The notes: generated from the letters alone by a model not told the origin. A stretch of 64,000 nucleotides of DNA from Thalassotalea hakodatensis (GCF_030295995.1 NZ_AP027365.1:1302001-1366000), one strand, 5' to 3'. Shown: positions 36,977 to 46,759, counted from the stretch's first letter. Translations and numbers: made by a program.

Positions 36977-37218
36977 TGTATTTTAGATAAAACATTGATC
37001 TAAAACAAACGAAATAAATTTATCTTTTTCATTAGAAAAACTAATGAGTAAGGGGCTGAATTAGCCTTGGCTACTTTCAGCGTAATTATCAACGCTAACA
37101 AAAGATGTAATTTATTTGTAAATTCTTACAAAACGTACGTTGTAGGGGTTGTTTGCATCTATCATTTTCTATTACTATACCTAGCATATAAAAACCTGAA
37201 CAAGCCATACTTTCATTA

Positions 37219-37629
37219 ATGCAAACAGTTGAAGACCATTTTCAAATTAGAGTGTTTTATGAAGATACCGATGCTGGCGGAAATGTTTATCATGCAAATT
37301 ATTTGAATTTTTGTGAACGTGCTCGTACAGAATGGTTAAGAAAGCTTGGTATTAGCCAATCAACTTTTTTAGAACAAAGTGCGGGCTTTGTGGTCAGAAA
37401 GCTTGAAATGGATAACTTAGCGCCCGCTAAATTAGATGATTTGCTAACGGTTATTACCACAATTGAACAACTTAAACGCGCAAGTGTTAGTTTTATTCAA
37501 CACGTGTTTAATGAACAACAACTGTGCATGTGTCGTATTAAAGTTGTGGTTGCCTATGTTGATCTTATCCATGTAAAACCATGTGCCATACCCAATAATA
37601 TTTTAGGAGCGTTAAAAAGTGTCAGCTGA
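37219..37629 (+). CDS. ybgC: YbgC acyl-CoA thioesterase (Tol-Pal associated)
   Basis: 136 residues. Hotdog thioesterase with the active-site block [19 protein letters not shown] (catalytic Asp, about residue 18). In E. coli YbgC hydrolyses short acyl-CoA and acyl-ACP and interacts with phospholipid synthesis at the Tol-Pal complex. First gene of the tol-pal operon; overlaps tolQ by 11 bp. Confidence 0.95.
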   Translation: MQTVEDHFQIRVFYEDTDAGGNVYHANYLNFCERARTEWLRKLGISQSTFLEQSAGFVVRKLEMDNLAPAKLDDLLTVITTIEQLKRASVSFIQHVFNEQQLCMCRIKVVVAYVDLIHVKPCAIPNNILGALKSVS

Positions 37630-38296
37630 ACTTTCAATTTTGGATTTGTTTTTGGAAGCAAGTTTGCTCGTGAAAACAGTAATGTTAATTTTACTTGGCT
37701 TTTCGGTTGTTTCTTGGGCGATGATTTTTCAACGTCGTAAAGTTCTTGTAGAAGCCACTCAGCAATTAGAAGAATTTGAAGACAAGTTTTGGAGCGGAGC
37801 TGATTTAAGCCGTTTATATGCCGAAGTCACTGCAAATCAACAAATAAAAGGTATTGAAAGTTTATTTGTAGCGGGCTTTAAAGAGTTTGCACGGATCAGA
37901 AAAAGTAATATTAATACGCCTCAGGCTGTTGTTGACGGTACGCATAGAGCTATGCGTGTTGCGCTTTCAAGAGAAGTTGATACGTTAGAAACACATTTAC
38001 CTTTCATGGCAACCGTTGGTTCTATTAGTCCATACATCGGTTTATTTGGTACGGTATGGGGTATCATGAATTCGTTTATTGCTCTAGGTGCAGTACAACA
38101 AGCGACACTTGCGATGGTTGCACCGGGCATCGCCGAAGCTTTAATAGCGACAGCCATGGGCTTATTTGCAGCAATTCCTGCCGTAATGGCATATAACCGT
38201 TTTACTCATAGTGTTGAAAAGCTTGAAAATAGATACGCGAATTTCATGGAAGAGTTTTCAAGTATATTACAGCGTCAATCATCTGCGGCTCAGTAA
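37619..38296 (+). CDS. tolQ: Tol-Pal motor protein TolQ
   Basis: 225 residues with three membrane helices (about 18-38, 135-155 and 170-190), MotA/ExbB family, with the conserved [16 protein letters not shown] segment. TolQ forms the proton channel stator with TolR that energises TolA. GTG start 37619 overlapping ybgC. Confidence 0.97.
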   Translation: MSAELSILDLFLEASLLVKTVMLILLGFSVVSWAMIFQRRKVLVEATQQLEEFEDKFWSGADLSRLYAEVTANQQIKGIESLFVAGFKEFARIRKSNINTPQAVVDGTHRAMRVALSREVDTLETHLPFMATVGSISPYIGLFGTVWGIMNSFIALGAVQQATLAMVAPGIAEALIATAMGLFAAIPAVMAYNRFTHSVEKLENRYANFMEEFSSILQRQSSAAQ

Positions 38297-38314
38297 TCGC
38301 GAAGGAGATTTTAT

Positions 38315-38743
38315 ATGTACAGTCGTGTTAGACGTAAAAAAGTCGCCGAAATAAACGTTGTACCTTATATTGATGTAATGTTGGTATTGCTTATTATCTT
38401 TATGGTTACGGCACCATTAATTACGCAAGGGGTAAAAGTAGATTTACCCAAAGCGGATGCTGAACCTTTAGATGAAGACTCTAAACCGCCATTGGTAGCG
38501 TCAGTAGATGCGGAAGGTAATTATTATTTAGCAATAGGCACGAGTAAAAATCAGCAGTTATCTGCTGAAGAGGTAGCAACCTTAGTAAAATCACACCTTG
38601 CTAAAGCCCCTGAAACACCTGTTGTGGTCAATGGTGATGGCGCTGTGTCATATGATGCCGTCATTCAACTAATGGTGTTATTACAAAAAGAAGCGGGTGT
38701 ACCTTCGGTTGGGTTGATGACTGACTCTCTCGAGGAGAACTAA
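38315..38743 (+). CDS. tolR: Tol-Pal motor protein TolR
   Basis: 142 residues with one N-terminal helix containing the proton-carrying Asp (VVPYIDVMLVLLIIFMVTAP) and an ExbD-type periplasmic domain. Works with TolQ. 18 bp after tolQ with GGAGA upstream, 3 bp before tolA. Confidence 0.97.
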   Translation: MYSRVRRKKVAEINVVPYIDVMLVLLIIFMVTAPLITQGVKVDLPKADAEPLDEDSKPPLVASVDAEGNYYLAIGTSKNQQLSAEEVATLVKSHLAKAPETPVVVNGDGAVSYDAVIQLMVLLQKEAGVPSVGLMTDSLEEN

Positions 38744-38746
38744 CGC

Positions 38747-39574
38747 GTGCAAGGACCATTTGTAAAAGCGTTAGTAATTAGCTTTTCTGCGCATATTATT
38801 ATTGCCTTAGTGTTATTGTTTGCTGATTTTTCTTCGTTAGCAAAACCAACACCTACAGCAAGTCATGCTATTGCGCCACCAAAGCCAATTAAAGCCGTTG
38901 TTGTTGAAAAGAAAACGATAGAAAAGCAGTTAAATAAAATTCGTGAAAAAGATTTAGCGCAAAAACGTAAAAAAGCTGCCGAAGATAAAGCAAGAAAAGA
39001 TCGCATTCGTAATGCGGCGCTTGCGAAAAAACGTAAACAAGAGCAAGCCAAACGCAAAAGAGAAGAAGAGTTACGAAAATCAGCGTTAGCGAAAAAGAAA
39101 AAAGCGGCAGATGAGAAAAGACGTCGAGAAGCAGAAGCTAAGCGAAAGAAAAAAGCTGAAGAAGAAAAACGTAAACGCCAAGAAGCTGAAAGAAAACGCA
39201 GAGCTAAAAAAGAGCGCGAAGAGCAAGAGCGTCAACTAGCAGAACAAATGGCGCAAGAAATGGCAGCAAGAGCGCAAGCTCGCCAACAGCGAGTAACCTC
39301 AGAGCTTGACCGTTATACAGCATTGATCACACACATCATTCAAAGTAACTTATTAACAGATCAAGCAACGATGGAAGGTAAGTCGTGTAAGCTGAATATT
39401 ACCTTGGCGGCATCAGGCTTTGTAATTGATGTGTCAAGACAGGGCGGTGACCGTATAGTATGTGATGCGGCACGTAATGCAGTTAAGAAAGCGGGTACCT
39501 TGCCTGTATCAAAAGATCCGGAAGTGTTTGAAAAAATGCGTTCGATCAGTTTAACTGTGGTGCCAGAGTTTTAA
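38747..39574 (+). CDS. tolA: Tol-Pal linker protein TolA
   Basis: 275 residues. N-terminal membrane anchor (about 8-27), a long Lys/Ala/Glu/Arg-rich helical rod (about 60-185) that spans the periplasm, and a C-terminal globular domain (about 190-275, with SCKLNITLAASGFVIDV) that reaches TolB and Pal. GTG start. The low-complexity rod explains the antisense frame within it. Confidence 0.95.
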   Translation: MQGPFVKALVISFSAHIIIALVLLFADFSSLAKPTPTASHAIAPPKPIKAVVVEKKTIEKQLNKIREKDLAQKRKKAAEDKARKDRIRNAALAKKRKQEQAKRKREEELRKSALAKKKKAADEKRRREAEAKRKKKAEEEKRKRQEAERKRRAKKEREEQERQLAEQMAQEMAARAQARQQRVTSELDRYTALITHIIQSNLLTDQATMEGKSCKLNITLAASGFVIDVSRQGGDRIVCDAARNAVKKAGTLPVSKDPEVFEKMRSISLTVVPEF

Positions 39575-39604
39575 TTAACCTTAAAAAAAGCAATTTGATA
39601 TCTT

Positions 39605-40954
39605 ATGAAAAAACTCAGAATATTTATTTCTTTATGCGTGTTGTTAATTACAACGCGAACATTTGCCGGTTCATTAGAAATAGTGATAACCGAAGGGGTG
39701 GACGGTGCGCGTCCTATCGCAATATTACCTTTTACCTATGATGGGCCTGGTCAATTGCCTGAAAACATCACTCAAATTGTCAGTGATGATTTACTACGTA
39801 GTGGTAAATTCAGTCCTATATCACCCACAAATTTTCCGCAGTTTCCTAATAAAGTTGAAGATGTTGATTATGCAGCTTGGGCAAATATTGGTGTAGAAAA
39901 TGTTGTTGTTGGCAAAATATCGTCAACTGGCTTAGGGCGTTATCAAGTGACCTTTCATTTAGTCGATGTAGTGCGTGGCCAAATTACTGACGGTAAAACG
40001 CAAATGTTAAGCGGTGGCAAGCTTGTAAAAAGTACTGATCACATTTTAGCGGAAAGTAGTGTTGAAATAAGCTCAAGCCAATTTCGACGCTACTCTCATC
40101 GAATTAGTAATAAAATTTACCAAACATTAACGGGTACTCGTGGTGCATTTTTAACCAAGATAGCTTTCGTGATTGTAAGAGACCAAGGTGATTATCCGTA
40201 TCAATTAGTGATATCTGATTACGATGGTTTTAACGAACATACGTTGTTAAGTTCAAAGGAGCCATTGATGTCACCGTCTTGGGATCCTTCTGGCAATCAA
40301 TTAGCTTATGTGACTTTCCTTAATCATCAGGCTCAAATCTATTCTATTGATATTTATACAGGTAAACGTAAATTAATTGCTTCATTCAATGGGATCAACA
40401 GTGCTCCTCGTTGGTCGCCTGACGGTAAGAAAATGGCGATGGTATTGTCGAAAGACGGTAATCCAGAGCTTTATGTGATGGATGTAGCCACTAAAAAACT
40501 ACGCAGAATTACCCGTCATCGTGCTATTGATACGGAGCCAAGTTGGACACCTGATGGTAATTCATTGATATTTAGTTCAGAACGGGGTGGAAAAGCGCAG
40601 CTATATCGCGTAAATTTAGTGAACGGAAAAGTAAGGCGACTCACTTTTGATGGTGAAATGAACCTTGGTGGCTCATTATCTCCTGACGGTCGTCAACTTG
40701 TAATGGTAAATCGCACACGTGGCCAATATCATTTGGCAAAGCAAGATTTGGATACGGGAACCTTCCAAGTGTTAACGCGAACTCGATTAGATGAATCACC
40801 AAGTATCGCACCTAATGGTGGTATGATCATCTACAGTACATTACATAATAACCGACAAGTTTTGAGCTTAGTCTCATTAGATGGTAGATTTAAAGCACGA
40901 TTACCTGCGCTTAATGGCGAAGTGAAATCACCTGCTTGGTCACCATTTTTATAA
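39605..40954 (+). CDS. tolB: Tol-Pal periplasmic protein TolB
   Basis: 449 residues. Signal peptide (ends TFAG, about residue 22), alpha/beta N-terminal domain, then a six-bladed beta-propeller of WD40-like repeats ([52 protein letters not shown] and others). Binds Pal and TolA. Followed 44 bp later by pal. Confidence 0.97.
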   Translation: MKKLRIFISLCVLLITTRTFAGSLEIVITEGVDGARPIAILPFTYDGPGQLPENITQIVSDDLLRSGKFSPISPTNFPQFPNKVEDVDYAAWANIGVENVVVGKISSTGLGRYQVTFHLVDVVRGQITDGKTQMLSGGKLVKSTDHILAESSVEISSSQFRRYSHRISNKIYQTLTGTRGAFLTKIAFVIVRDQGDYPYQLVISDYDGFNEHTLLSSKEPLMSPSWDPSGNQLAYVTFLNHQAQIYSIDIYTGKRKLIASFNGINSAPRWSPDGKKMAMVLSKDGNPELYVMDVATKKLRRITRHRAIDTEPSWTPDGNSLIFSSERGGKAQLYRVNLVNGKVRRLTFDGEMNLGGSLSPDGRQLVMVNRTRGQYHLAKQDLDTGTFQVLTRTRLDESPSIAPNGGMIIYSTLHNNRQVLSLVSLDGRFKARLPALNGEVKSPAWSPFL

Positions 40955-40998
40955 AAATTGTAAGAATTAAAATTATTGAAACAATAAGGAAACCTAAA

Positions 40999-41538
40999 AT
41001 GCGCTTGAATAAAACTGTGAAGGCTCTTGCTGTAGCTTTACCTATTATGGCTTTAACTGCTTGTAGTTCAAATACTGAAACTGATGAGCAAAGCCAGGTT
41101 GATACAAATACTCAAACTCAAACTACAACTGAGCAAGATAACGTTCAAGTGACTGCAGCTCAACGTGAAGCTGAAATTGCAGAGCAAAAACGTCAAGAAA
41201 TGGAACGTTTACGTTCAGAACATATTGTTTATTTTGGTTTTGATAAATCAACAGTAAGTGCAGACTTTTCAAATGTATTAGACGCACATGCTACGTTCTT
41301 ATCAAAAAATAGTGATGTAAATGTCTTAATTGAAGGTCATGCAGATGAGCGTGGTACGCCTGATTACAACATTGCATTAGGCGAACGTCGTGCTAAGTCA
41401 GTACAAACGTATTTAGAAAACATGGGGGTTTCACCTTCTCAAATTTCTATCGTAAGTTACGGTGAAGAAAAACCAATGGTTAGAAACCGCTCTGAGAGTG
41501 CTTTTGCTAAAAACCGCCGTGCGGTATTAGTTTACTAA
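40999..41538 (+). CDS. pal: Peptidoglycan-associated lipoprotein Pal
   Basis: 179 residues. Lipoprotein signal (LTACSS, Cys about residue 22), a Gln/Thr-rich linker and an OmpA-like peptidoglycan-binding domain (VYFGFDKSTV, then EGHADERGTPDYN and ALGERRA). ATG 40999 with AAGGA upstream replaces a longer frame that overlaps tolB. Tethers the outer membrane to the cell wall. Confidence 0.97.
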   Translation: MRLNKTVKALAVALPIMALTACSSNTETDEQSQVDTNTQTQTTTEQDNVQVTAAQREAEIAEQKRQEMERLRSEHIVYFGFDKSTVSADFSNVLDAHATFLSKNSDVNVLIEGHADERGTPDYNIALGERRAKSVQTYLENMGVSPSQISIVSYGEEKPMVRNRSESAFAKNRRAVLVY

Positions 41539-41553
41539 TTGAGTAACCTATAA

Positions 41554-42330
41554 ATGAAACTAAACCAAGTTTTATTTGGTGTACTTTCTGCTGCCGCCTT
41601 TTATGGTCAGGCAGCAGAACCAGCACCAGTGATTGATGCATCTAACGTTATTTCTAGCTCTGCAAGTTCTGGTTCATTGCATGAACAAATTGAAGACATT
41701 GTTCGCCAAAATAAGGTGTACACACGTAATCAAATTAAAATGCAGCGTCAACTTGATGAGTTACAAAATGAAGTAAGTGAACTTCGTGGTGTTACAGAGT
41801 TGCATTCACATCAATTATCGCAAGTATTAGATCGACAAAAAGAACTGTATCAAGAGCTTGAACGTCGAGTGTCACAAGCACTTAAACCTAAAACACCTGC
41901 GAATACGTTTGAGCACGCAACTGTATCAACTCCTACCGTTAGCCCGACAGCTACGAATGGTGATGATGTATATAATGCTGCGCTAAACTTAGTGTTAAAA
42001 GAAAAACGCTACGATGATGCGATACCTGCATTTCGACAGTTTATTTCACAATATCCCAATTCGAGTTATGCCGCTAATGCGCAATATTGGTTAGGGCAAT
42101 TACTCTTTAGCAAAGGTGAGCTTTCACAAGCTAAATCAGCGTTTTCTGTTGTCGTGAATCAGTTTAAAGATTCATCTAAACGCAGTGATGCAATGCTTAA
42201 GTTAGGAATGGTCGAACAAAAACAAAATAACGTTGCTCAAGCCAAAAGCATCTATCAACAACTTTTATCGTTGTACCCTGATTCAAGTGCTGCAAAGTTA
42301 GCACAGCCAAGATTATCGTCACTACAGTAG
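41554..42330 (+). CDS. cpoB: Cell division coordinator CpoB (YbgF)
   Basis: 258 residues. Signal peptide (ends YGQA, about residue 21), an N-terminal coiled coil (about 48-115) for trimerisation, a linker, and a C-terminal TPR domain (about 140-255; YNAALNLVLKEKRYDDAI). In E. coli CpoB links Tol-Pal to PBP1B. Last gene of the operon. Confidence 0.95.
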   Translation: MKLNQVLFGVLSAAAFYGQAAEPAPVIDASNVISSSASSGSLHEQIEDIVRQNKVYTRNQIKMQRQLDELQNEVSELRGVTELHSHQLSQVLDRQKELYQELERRVSQALKPKTPANTFEHATVSTPTVSPTATNGDDVYNAALNLVLKEKRYDDAIPAFRQFISQYPNSSYAANAQYWLGQLLFSKGELSQAKSAFSVVVNQFKDSSKRSDAMLKLGMVEQKQNNVAQAKSIYQQLLSLYPDSSAAKLAQPRLSSLQ

Positions 42331-42408
42331 TTTTGTGGCGATAACTTGCTCAGTGTGTTGGCTTTTTAAACAAAAAATCACAGATAGCAAAAAAACTTAA
42401 TTTTGTTG

Positions 42409-42436
42409 TTGCACTCGCCAAAATTATGAGTATCAT
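42409..42436 (+). promoter_or_regulatory. Promoter of the first tRNA-Lys gene
   Basis: TTGCAC (42409-42414), 16 bp, TATCAT (42431-42436), followed by a GC-rich stretch (GCGGCGCG) typical of stringently controlled stable-RNA promoters. Confidence 0.6.
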
Positions 42437-42476
42437 ATGCGGCGCGTTGAACGAGACGTTCCACGTAAATAAATGT

Positions 42477-42552
42477 CGGTCGTTAGCTCAGTTGGTAGAG
42501 CAGTTGGCTTTTAACCAATTTGTCGAAGGTTCAAATCCTTCACGACCGACCA
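42477..42552 (+). tRNA. tRNA-Lys (UUU), copy 1
   Basis: 76 nt with encoded CCA. Acceptor stem CGGTCGT/ACGACCG, anticodon loop CTTTTAA giving anticodon TTT, T arm GAAGG-TTCAAAT-CCTTC. All stems pair. Confidence 0.96.
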
Positions 42553-42570
42553 CTTTCTTTCATGATAAAG

Positions 42571-42694
42571 TTAGGTTGAAGGGTTGAACCAAGAAGAAGG
42601 TTCACAAAATTGTCAGGAACAATTTTGAACGCTTAGCGGCCCAAAGGGTGTAGTACAGGATGTATGGAATAAATCCTTCACGACCGACCACTTT
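42571..42694. repeat. REP-like spacer repeat with tRNA-Lys 3' tail, copy 1
   Basis: Contains the imperfect inverted repeat GTTCACAAAATTGT/ACAATTTTGAAC (42600-42630), a conserved block (CGGCCCAAAGGGTGTAGTAC) and ends with a 23-bp copy of the tRNA-Lys 3' end. Homologous to 42847-42968 and 43154-43264. Confidence 0.75.
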
Positions 42695-42752
42695 CTTCAT
42701 ACCAAAATAGAAAGTGTGGCTCGCCATTTATTAGATAGTAAAATAAGATTAT

Positions 42753-42828
42753 CGGTCGTTAGCTCAGTTGGTAGAGCAGTTGGCTTTTAACCAATTTGTC
42801 GAAGGTTCAAATCCTTCACGACCGACCA
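42753..42828 (+). tRNA. tRNA-Lys (UUU), copy 2
   Basis: Identical in sequence to copy 1, 276 bp downstream; anticodon TTT, CCA encoded. Confidence 0.96.
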
Positions 42829-42846
42829 CTTTTTACTTGAGTAAAG

Positions 42847-42968
42847 TTAGGTTGAAGGGTTGAACCAAGAAGAAGGTTCACAAAGTTGTCAGGAACAATT
42901 TTGAACGCGCAGTGGCCCAAAGGGTGTAGTACAGGATGTACGAAATAAATCCTTCACAACCGAACACT
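42847..42968. repeat. REP-like spacer repeat with tRNA-Lys 3' tail, copy 2
   Basis: Second copy of the 42571 repeat; its tRNA tail has C-to-A changes (ACAACCGAACAC). Confidence 0.72.
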
Positions 42969-43026
42969 TCTTAAGTATTTAAGTCGTAAACAGAGTCTAC
43001 ATTTTATTATCATACCCATCTATCAT

Positions 43027-43102
43027 CGGTCGTTAGCTCAGTTGGTAGAGCAGTTGGCTTTTAACCAATTTGTCGAAGGTTCAAATCCTTCACGACCGAC
43101 CA
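43027..43102 (+). tRNA. tRNA-Lys (UUU), copy 3
   Basis: Identical to copies 1 and 2, 274 bp after copy 2; anticodon TTT, CCA encoded. Confidence 0.96.
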
Positions 43103-43153
43103 CTTTTAAAAAATTATTTATCGCCTAAACCGTGTAGCTAATAATTCAGCTAA

Positions 43154-43264
43154 CGTTTTGAATCAAGAAGAAGGTTCACAAAATTGTCAGGAACAATTTT
43201 GAACGCGCAGCGGCCCGTAGGGTGAAGTACAGGATGTACGGAATAAATCCCACCGACCACTTTT
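43154..43264. repeat. REP-like spacer repeat, copy 3 (tail shortened)
   Basis: Third copy; the block reads CGGCCCGTAGGGTG and the tRNA tail is reduced to CCACCGACCACTT. Confidence 0.7.
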
Positions 43265-43414
43265 TTATCATGTTATCGCCTATTTGTATGACTTCCCCAC
43301 ACGATATAAGCAGTTCACTAAAAACCACCAGTTGTACATTGATCCGATAGTACACTTTTCATCGTATATCTCGTATAATTCCGCCCAGTTGTAATAGGCA
43401 CGTAGAGTAAACTA

Positions 43415-44455
43415 ATGGCACAGAGTAATTTAGCAGTAGATTTTGAATTTAACTTTCCAGCGAAACCCGCAAAGTTATCTGAACAAGAAAAATCAGACTA
43501 CAAAACACGCATTAAGAACCTATTAGTTGAAAAAAACGCGGTATTGATCGCGCATTATTATACTGATCCTGAGATTCAAGCGTTAGCCGAAGAAACCGGT
43601 GGCTGTGTGGCAGATTCACTAGAAATGGCACGTTTTGGTAACCAACATCAGGCAGATACGTTAATCATTGCAGGTGTTAAGTTCATGGGTGAAACCGCAA
43701 AAGTGCTAACACCTGAAAAACGTGTTGTTATGCCAACCCTAGAAGCTACGTGTTCTTTAGATTTAGGTTGCCCAATTAAAGAGTTTAACGATTTTTGTGA
43801 TCAACACCCTGATCGTACCGTTGTTGTTTACGCCAATACTTCAACAGCCGTCAAAGCGCGTGCTGATTGGATAGTCACTTCATCTTGCGCACTCGACATT
43901 GTTGAACACTTAGATGAACAAGGCGAAAAAATTGTTTGGGGGCCAGATCGTCATCTAGGCAATTATATTCAAAAGCAAACGGGTGCAGATATGATCATGT
44001 GGCAAGGTGCTTGTATTGTGCATGATGAGTTTAAAACCAAGGCGTTGACTGATATGAAAGCGTTGCATCCTGATGCCGCTATTTTGGTTCATCCTGAGTC
44101 TCCAGCAGAAATTGTAGCGCTAGCTGACGCCGTAGGTTCAACTAGCCAACTGATCAAAGCAGCACAAGAAATGCCTAACCAAAAATTCATTGTTGCCACT
44201 GATCGCGGTATTTTTTATAAAATGCAGCAACTGTGCCCTGAAAAAGAGTTTTTTGAAGCTCCAACAGCAGGGGAAGGGGCAACCTGTAAAAGCTGCGCAC
44301 ATTGCCCTTGGATGGCGATGAACGGCTTAAAAGCCATTGAAGAAGCCCTAATAGATCCAACTGGCAAAGAAGTTTTTGTTGATATGGAACTGCGAAAAGG
44401 CGCTTTACGTTCAACCAATCGCATGCTCGATTTTTCAGCAAGTTTAAAACGTTAA
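43415..44455 (+). CDS. nadA: Quinolinate synthase NadA
   Basis: 346 residues. The [4Fe-4S] ligands are visible in [17 protein letters not shown] and [10 protein letters not shown]. It condenses iminoaspartate with dihydroxyacetone phosphate in NAD synthesis. A -10 like TATAAT is at 43374-43379. Followed by a terminator. Confidence 0.97.
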   Translation: MAQSNLAVDFEFNFPAKPAKLSEQEKSDYKTRIKNLLVEKNAVLIAHYYTDPEIQALAEETGGCVADSLEMARFGNQHQADTLIIAGVKFMGETAKVLTPEKRVVMPTLEATCSLDLGCPIKEFNDFCDQHPDRTVVVYANTSTAVKARADWIVTSSCALDIVEHLDEQGEKIVWGPDRHLGNYIQKQTGADMIMWQGACIVHDEFKTKALTDMKALHPDAAILVHPESPAEIVALADAVGSTSQLIKAAQEMPNQKFIVATDRGIFYKMQQLCPEKEFFEAPTAGEGATCKSCAHCPWMAMNGLKAIEEALIDPTGKEVFVDMELRKGALRSTNRMLDFSASLKR

Positions 44456-44490
44456 GCTAAAAAGCAACCAATTAGTACTGAAAGTATAAG

Positions 44491-44519
44491 AAAGCCTTGC
44501 TAAATCAGGGCTTTTTTTC
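44491..44519 (+). terminator. Rho-independent terminator after nadA
   Basis: AAAGCCTTG (44491-44499) pairs with CAGGGCTTT (44506-44514) with one wobble, 6-nt loop, then a T-run. Confidence 0.85.
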
Positions 44520-44588
44520 TAACATAGCGCAGCTTTTTTAGTGCAGCCTTCAGTATTGATGTGAAGGAGCAATAAAAATTCAAGTTTA

Positions 44589-44935
44589 GGTGACGTGTCC
44601 GAGTTGCTGCCAAGGTGTATAACACGCCTAGGCGAGCTCAGCCAAATCACCCAGTGCAGATAAACACTGTAAAAAATTTATCGTTAAAAAATGAATCAAA
44701 TTTAGGTGACGTGTCCGAGTGGCTGCCAAGGTTTATAACACGCCTAGGCGAGCTCAGCCAAATCACCCAGTGCAGATAAACACTGTAAAAAATTTATCGT
44801 TAAAAAATGAATCAAATTTAGGTGACGTGTCCGAGTTGCTGCCAAGGTTTATAACACGCCTGGCGTGCTCAGCCAAAACACCCAGTGTCGATAAACACTG
44901 TAAAAAATTTATCGTTAAAAAATGAATCAAATTTA
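44589..44935. repeat. Three 116-bp tandem repeats, each starting as a decayed tRNA-Ser
   Basis: Units start at 44589, 44705 and 44821, and the true tRNA-Ser begins at the next period, 44936. Each starts with about 21 nt of the tRNA-Ser 5' end (GGTGACGTGTCCGAG), then diverges but keeps an acceptor-like closure (GGTGA...TCACC followed by CA; weaker in the third). Inside is a small hairpin (CGCCTAGGCG, or CACGCC/GGCGTG in the third). A hairpin CAGTG/CACTG with an A/T-rich tail ends each unit. Confidence 0.85.
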
Positions 44936-45023
44936 GGTGACGTGTCCGAGTGGCTGAAGGAGCACGCCTGGAAAGTGTGTAAAGGGCAACCTTTCGAGAG
45001 TTCGAATCTCTCCGTCACCGCCA
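44936..45023 (+). tRNA. tRNA-Ser (GGA)
   Basis: 88 nt with encoded CCA. Acceptor GGTGACG/CGTCACC, anticodon stem CACGC...GTGTG with anticodon GGA, a long variable arm (AAAGGGCAACCTTT) as in class II tRNAs, T arm GAGAG-TTCGAAT-CTCTC. Confidence 0.96.
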
Positions 45024-45194
45024 TCTATAGTTTTACTCAAGTTTTTAATTTAACACAATAGATCAGTTTGTCATGAGTTAGTGTTTCTCGTCTTCAAACT
45101 TTTTGATGATTATTGGTTTTATAGCATTTTTACAAAAAGGTTATAGTTAATTCTTGGCTTCGTACTAAAATTGTTTGCACAAATGTTTAACAAG

Positions 45195-45222
45195 TTGAAT
45201 ATATCTCAATTCCCTATATAAT
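45195..45222 (+). promoter_or_regulatory. Candidate promoter of the aryl polyene cluster
   Basis: TTGAAT (45195-45200), 16 bp, TATAAT (45217-45222), 60 bp before the first cluster gene. Confidence 0.6.
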
Positions 45223-45281
45223 TCGCGGTCTCTGATAACAAGTATAATTAAACAACTAAACAGGTGTAGGGATGCATTTAA

Positions 45282-45995
45282 ATGCGGTTTTATGTCAATA
45301 ATTTTTGCTATTTAAGTGCTGAAAATAAAACAATGTTGTCGGATGAACGTCATTGTTTTGATAAAAGTGATTTACCTAAGTTAGATTGGGTTTCACCCAT
45401 TCAAAGGCGACGATTAAGTGCCTTTACTAAAATGGCATTGCATTGCGCATCAGAGGTAAACAGCGAAAGAGCTAATTGCCCAGTTGTTTTTTCTTCACGA
45501 CACGGTGATTTACACAAAACAGCCAGCCTTCTAGATTCCTTAGCGTTAAAAGAAAGTCTTTCTCCCACAGGGTTTAGTATGTCTGTACATAATGCCACCG
45601 CTGGGTTATTCAGTATTTTAACGAATAACCAGGCTGCATCAAATACTGTATCTGCTGGTAAAGAATCGCTGTTGATGGCTTTAGTTGATGCATATGCCAA
45701 ATTAAAGAGTGACAACCTTGATCAAGTTTTAGTCGTTCATTGCGATCAAGCATTACCTATTGAATACCTTGGGTACCAAGATGAAAAACAAATTGATCAT
45801 TGTTTAGCAATGTTGATCTCTAAAAGTATTGCTACAGGTGAAGAATTAACGATTGAACGTAGTGAAAAAAAGCCACTTAATGAAGATGCGTTGCTACCTC
45901 ACGGTATAATGATTGGCCAGTTTCTTAGAAGTAAAAACAGTCGTTGCTTATTGCAAGGGCGACACAATAACTGGTCTGTTAAGGCGTTAACATGA
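45282..45995 (+). CDS. Ketosynthase-like chain-length-factor protein (ApeC-like)
   Basis: 237 residues, matching the beta-ketoacyl synthase N-terminal-domain proteins found first in many aryl polyene clusters. The thiolase-like fold is recognisable (VVFSSRHGDLHKTASLL, then SMSVHNATAGLFSIL), but the active-site Cys is absent; VHNATAG stands in its place, as in chain length factors. It probably pairs with the ketosynthase at 57728 to set polyene length (an E. coli ApeO:ApeC pair is known to me from the literature). Start ATG 45282; overlaps the next gene by 4 bp. Confidence 0.8.
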   Translation: MRFYVNNFCYLSAENKTMLSDERHCFDKSDLPKLDWVSPIQRRRLSAFTKMALHCASEVNSERANCPVVFSSRHGDLHKTASLLDSLALKESLSPTGFSMSVHNATAGLFSILTNNQAASNTVSAGKESLLMALVDAYAKLKSDNLDQVLVVHCDQALPIEYLGYQDEKQIDHCLAMLISKSIATGEELTIERSEKKPLNEDALLPHGIMIGQFLRSKNSRCLLQGRHNNWSVKALT

Positions 45996-46759
45996 GCTAT
46001 ATCAGTTATGTTTGGCGGTTGTTCACCACAGGGCTTTGTTTTTTTGTTTTCGGTTTTAGTGGTTTGATTGTCTCTATTTTTATCTGTCCGTTACAGATTT
46101 TACTTTATTCAAATAGAGACAAAAGAAAACGTAAAGCACGTAAAATGGTGCATTACTTGTTTAAAGGCTTTGTGTGCTTATTAAAATATAGTGGCACAGC
46201 AAAATTTAGCATTGAAAATAAAAACGACCTCAAACACTTGTCAGGAAATATAGTGATGGCTAATCATCCTTCACTCATTGATGTCGTTGTACTTATTTCT
46301 ATTATTCCAAATGCAGATTGTGTTGTTAAAGCAACATTATTTAACAACCCCTTCATTAAGGCCATTTTAAGCAACACTGGGTATATCAGTAATGATTGTG
46401 CCGATGGTGTTATTGAAGATTGCCGGCAATCACTTCATTGTGGAAATAACCTTATTATTTTCCCTGAAGGAACACGAACGATACCCGGTGAAGCGATAAG
46501 GTTTCAACGAGGAGCGGCCAATATTGCATTACGATGTAATGCTACTATAACGCCAGTATTAATAAACGTTGAACCAACTACCTTAACGAAAGCGGAAAAA
46601 TGGTATCATATTCCAAATAAACGTTTTGTATTTAGATTAATGTTAGCAAATAAAATACCGTCATTTACTTTTACTGGTGATAATGCAATGAGTAAAATGA
46701 GTCGCCAGTTTACCGCTGTTTTAGAGCAGCATTACCGAGAGGAAATAGCAAGAATATGA
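45992..46759 (+). CDS. Lysophospholipid/1-acylglycerol-phosphate acyltransferase-like protein
   Basis: 255 residues with an N-terminal membrane helix (about 12-35) and a PlsC-type domain: catalytic block MANHPSLIDVVVL (NHxxxxD, about residue 90) and FPEGTRT (about 160). In aryl polyene clusters such enzymes probably attach the polyene to a lipid anchor. Overlaps its neighbours by ATG/TGA junctions on both sides. Confidence 0.88.
   Translation: MSYISYVWRLFTTGLCFFVFGFSGLIVSIFICPLQILLYSNRDKRKRKARKMVHYLFKGFVCLLKYSGTAKFSIENKNDLKHLSGNIVMANHPSLIDVVVLISIIPNADCVVKATLFNNPFIKAILSNTGYISNDCADGVIEDCRQSLHCGNNLIIFPEGTRTIPGEAIRFQRGAANIALRCNATITPVLINVEPTTLTKAEKWYHIPNKRFVFRLMLANKIPSFTFTGDNAMSKMSRQFTAVLEQHYREEIARI

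Noticed and set aside
44719-44925. 68-codon frame in the tRNA-Ser repeat region
   Set aside because: It is produced by the 116-bp tandem repeats and repeats its own residues; not a gene.
44589-44935. CRISPR array
   Set aside because: Repeat units are 116 bp and contiguous with no unique spacers, and no cas genes are nearby.
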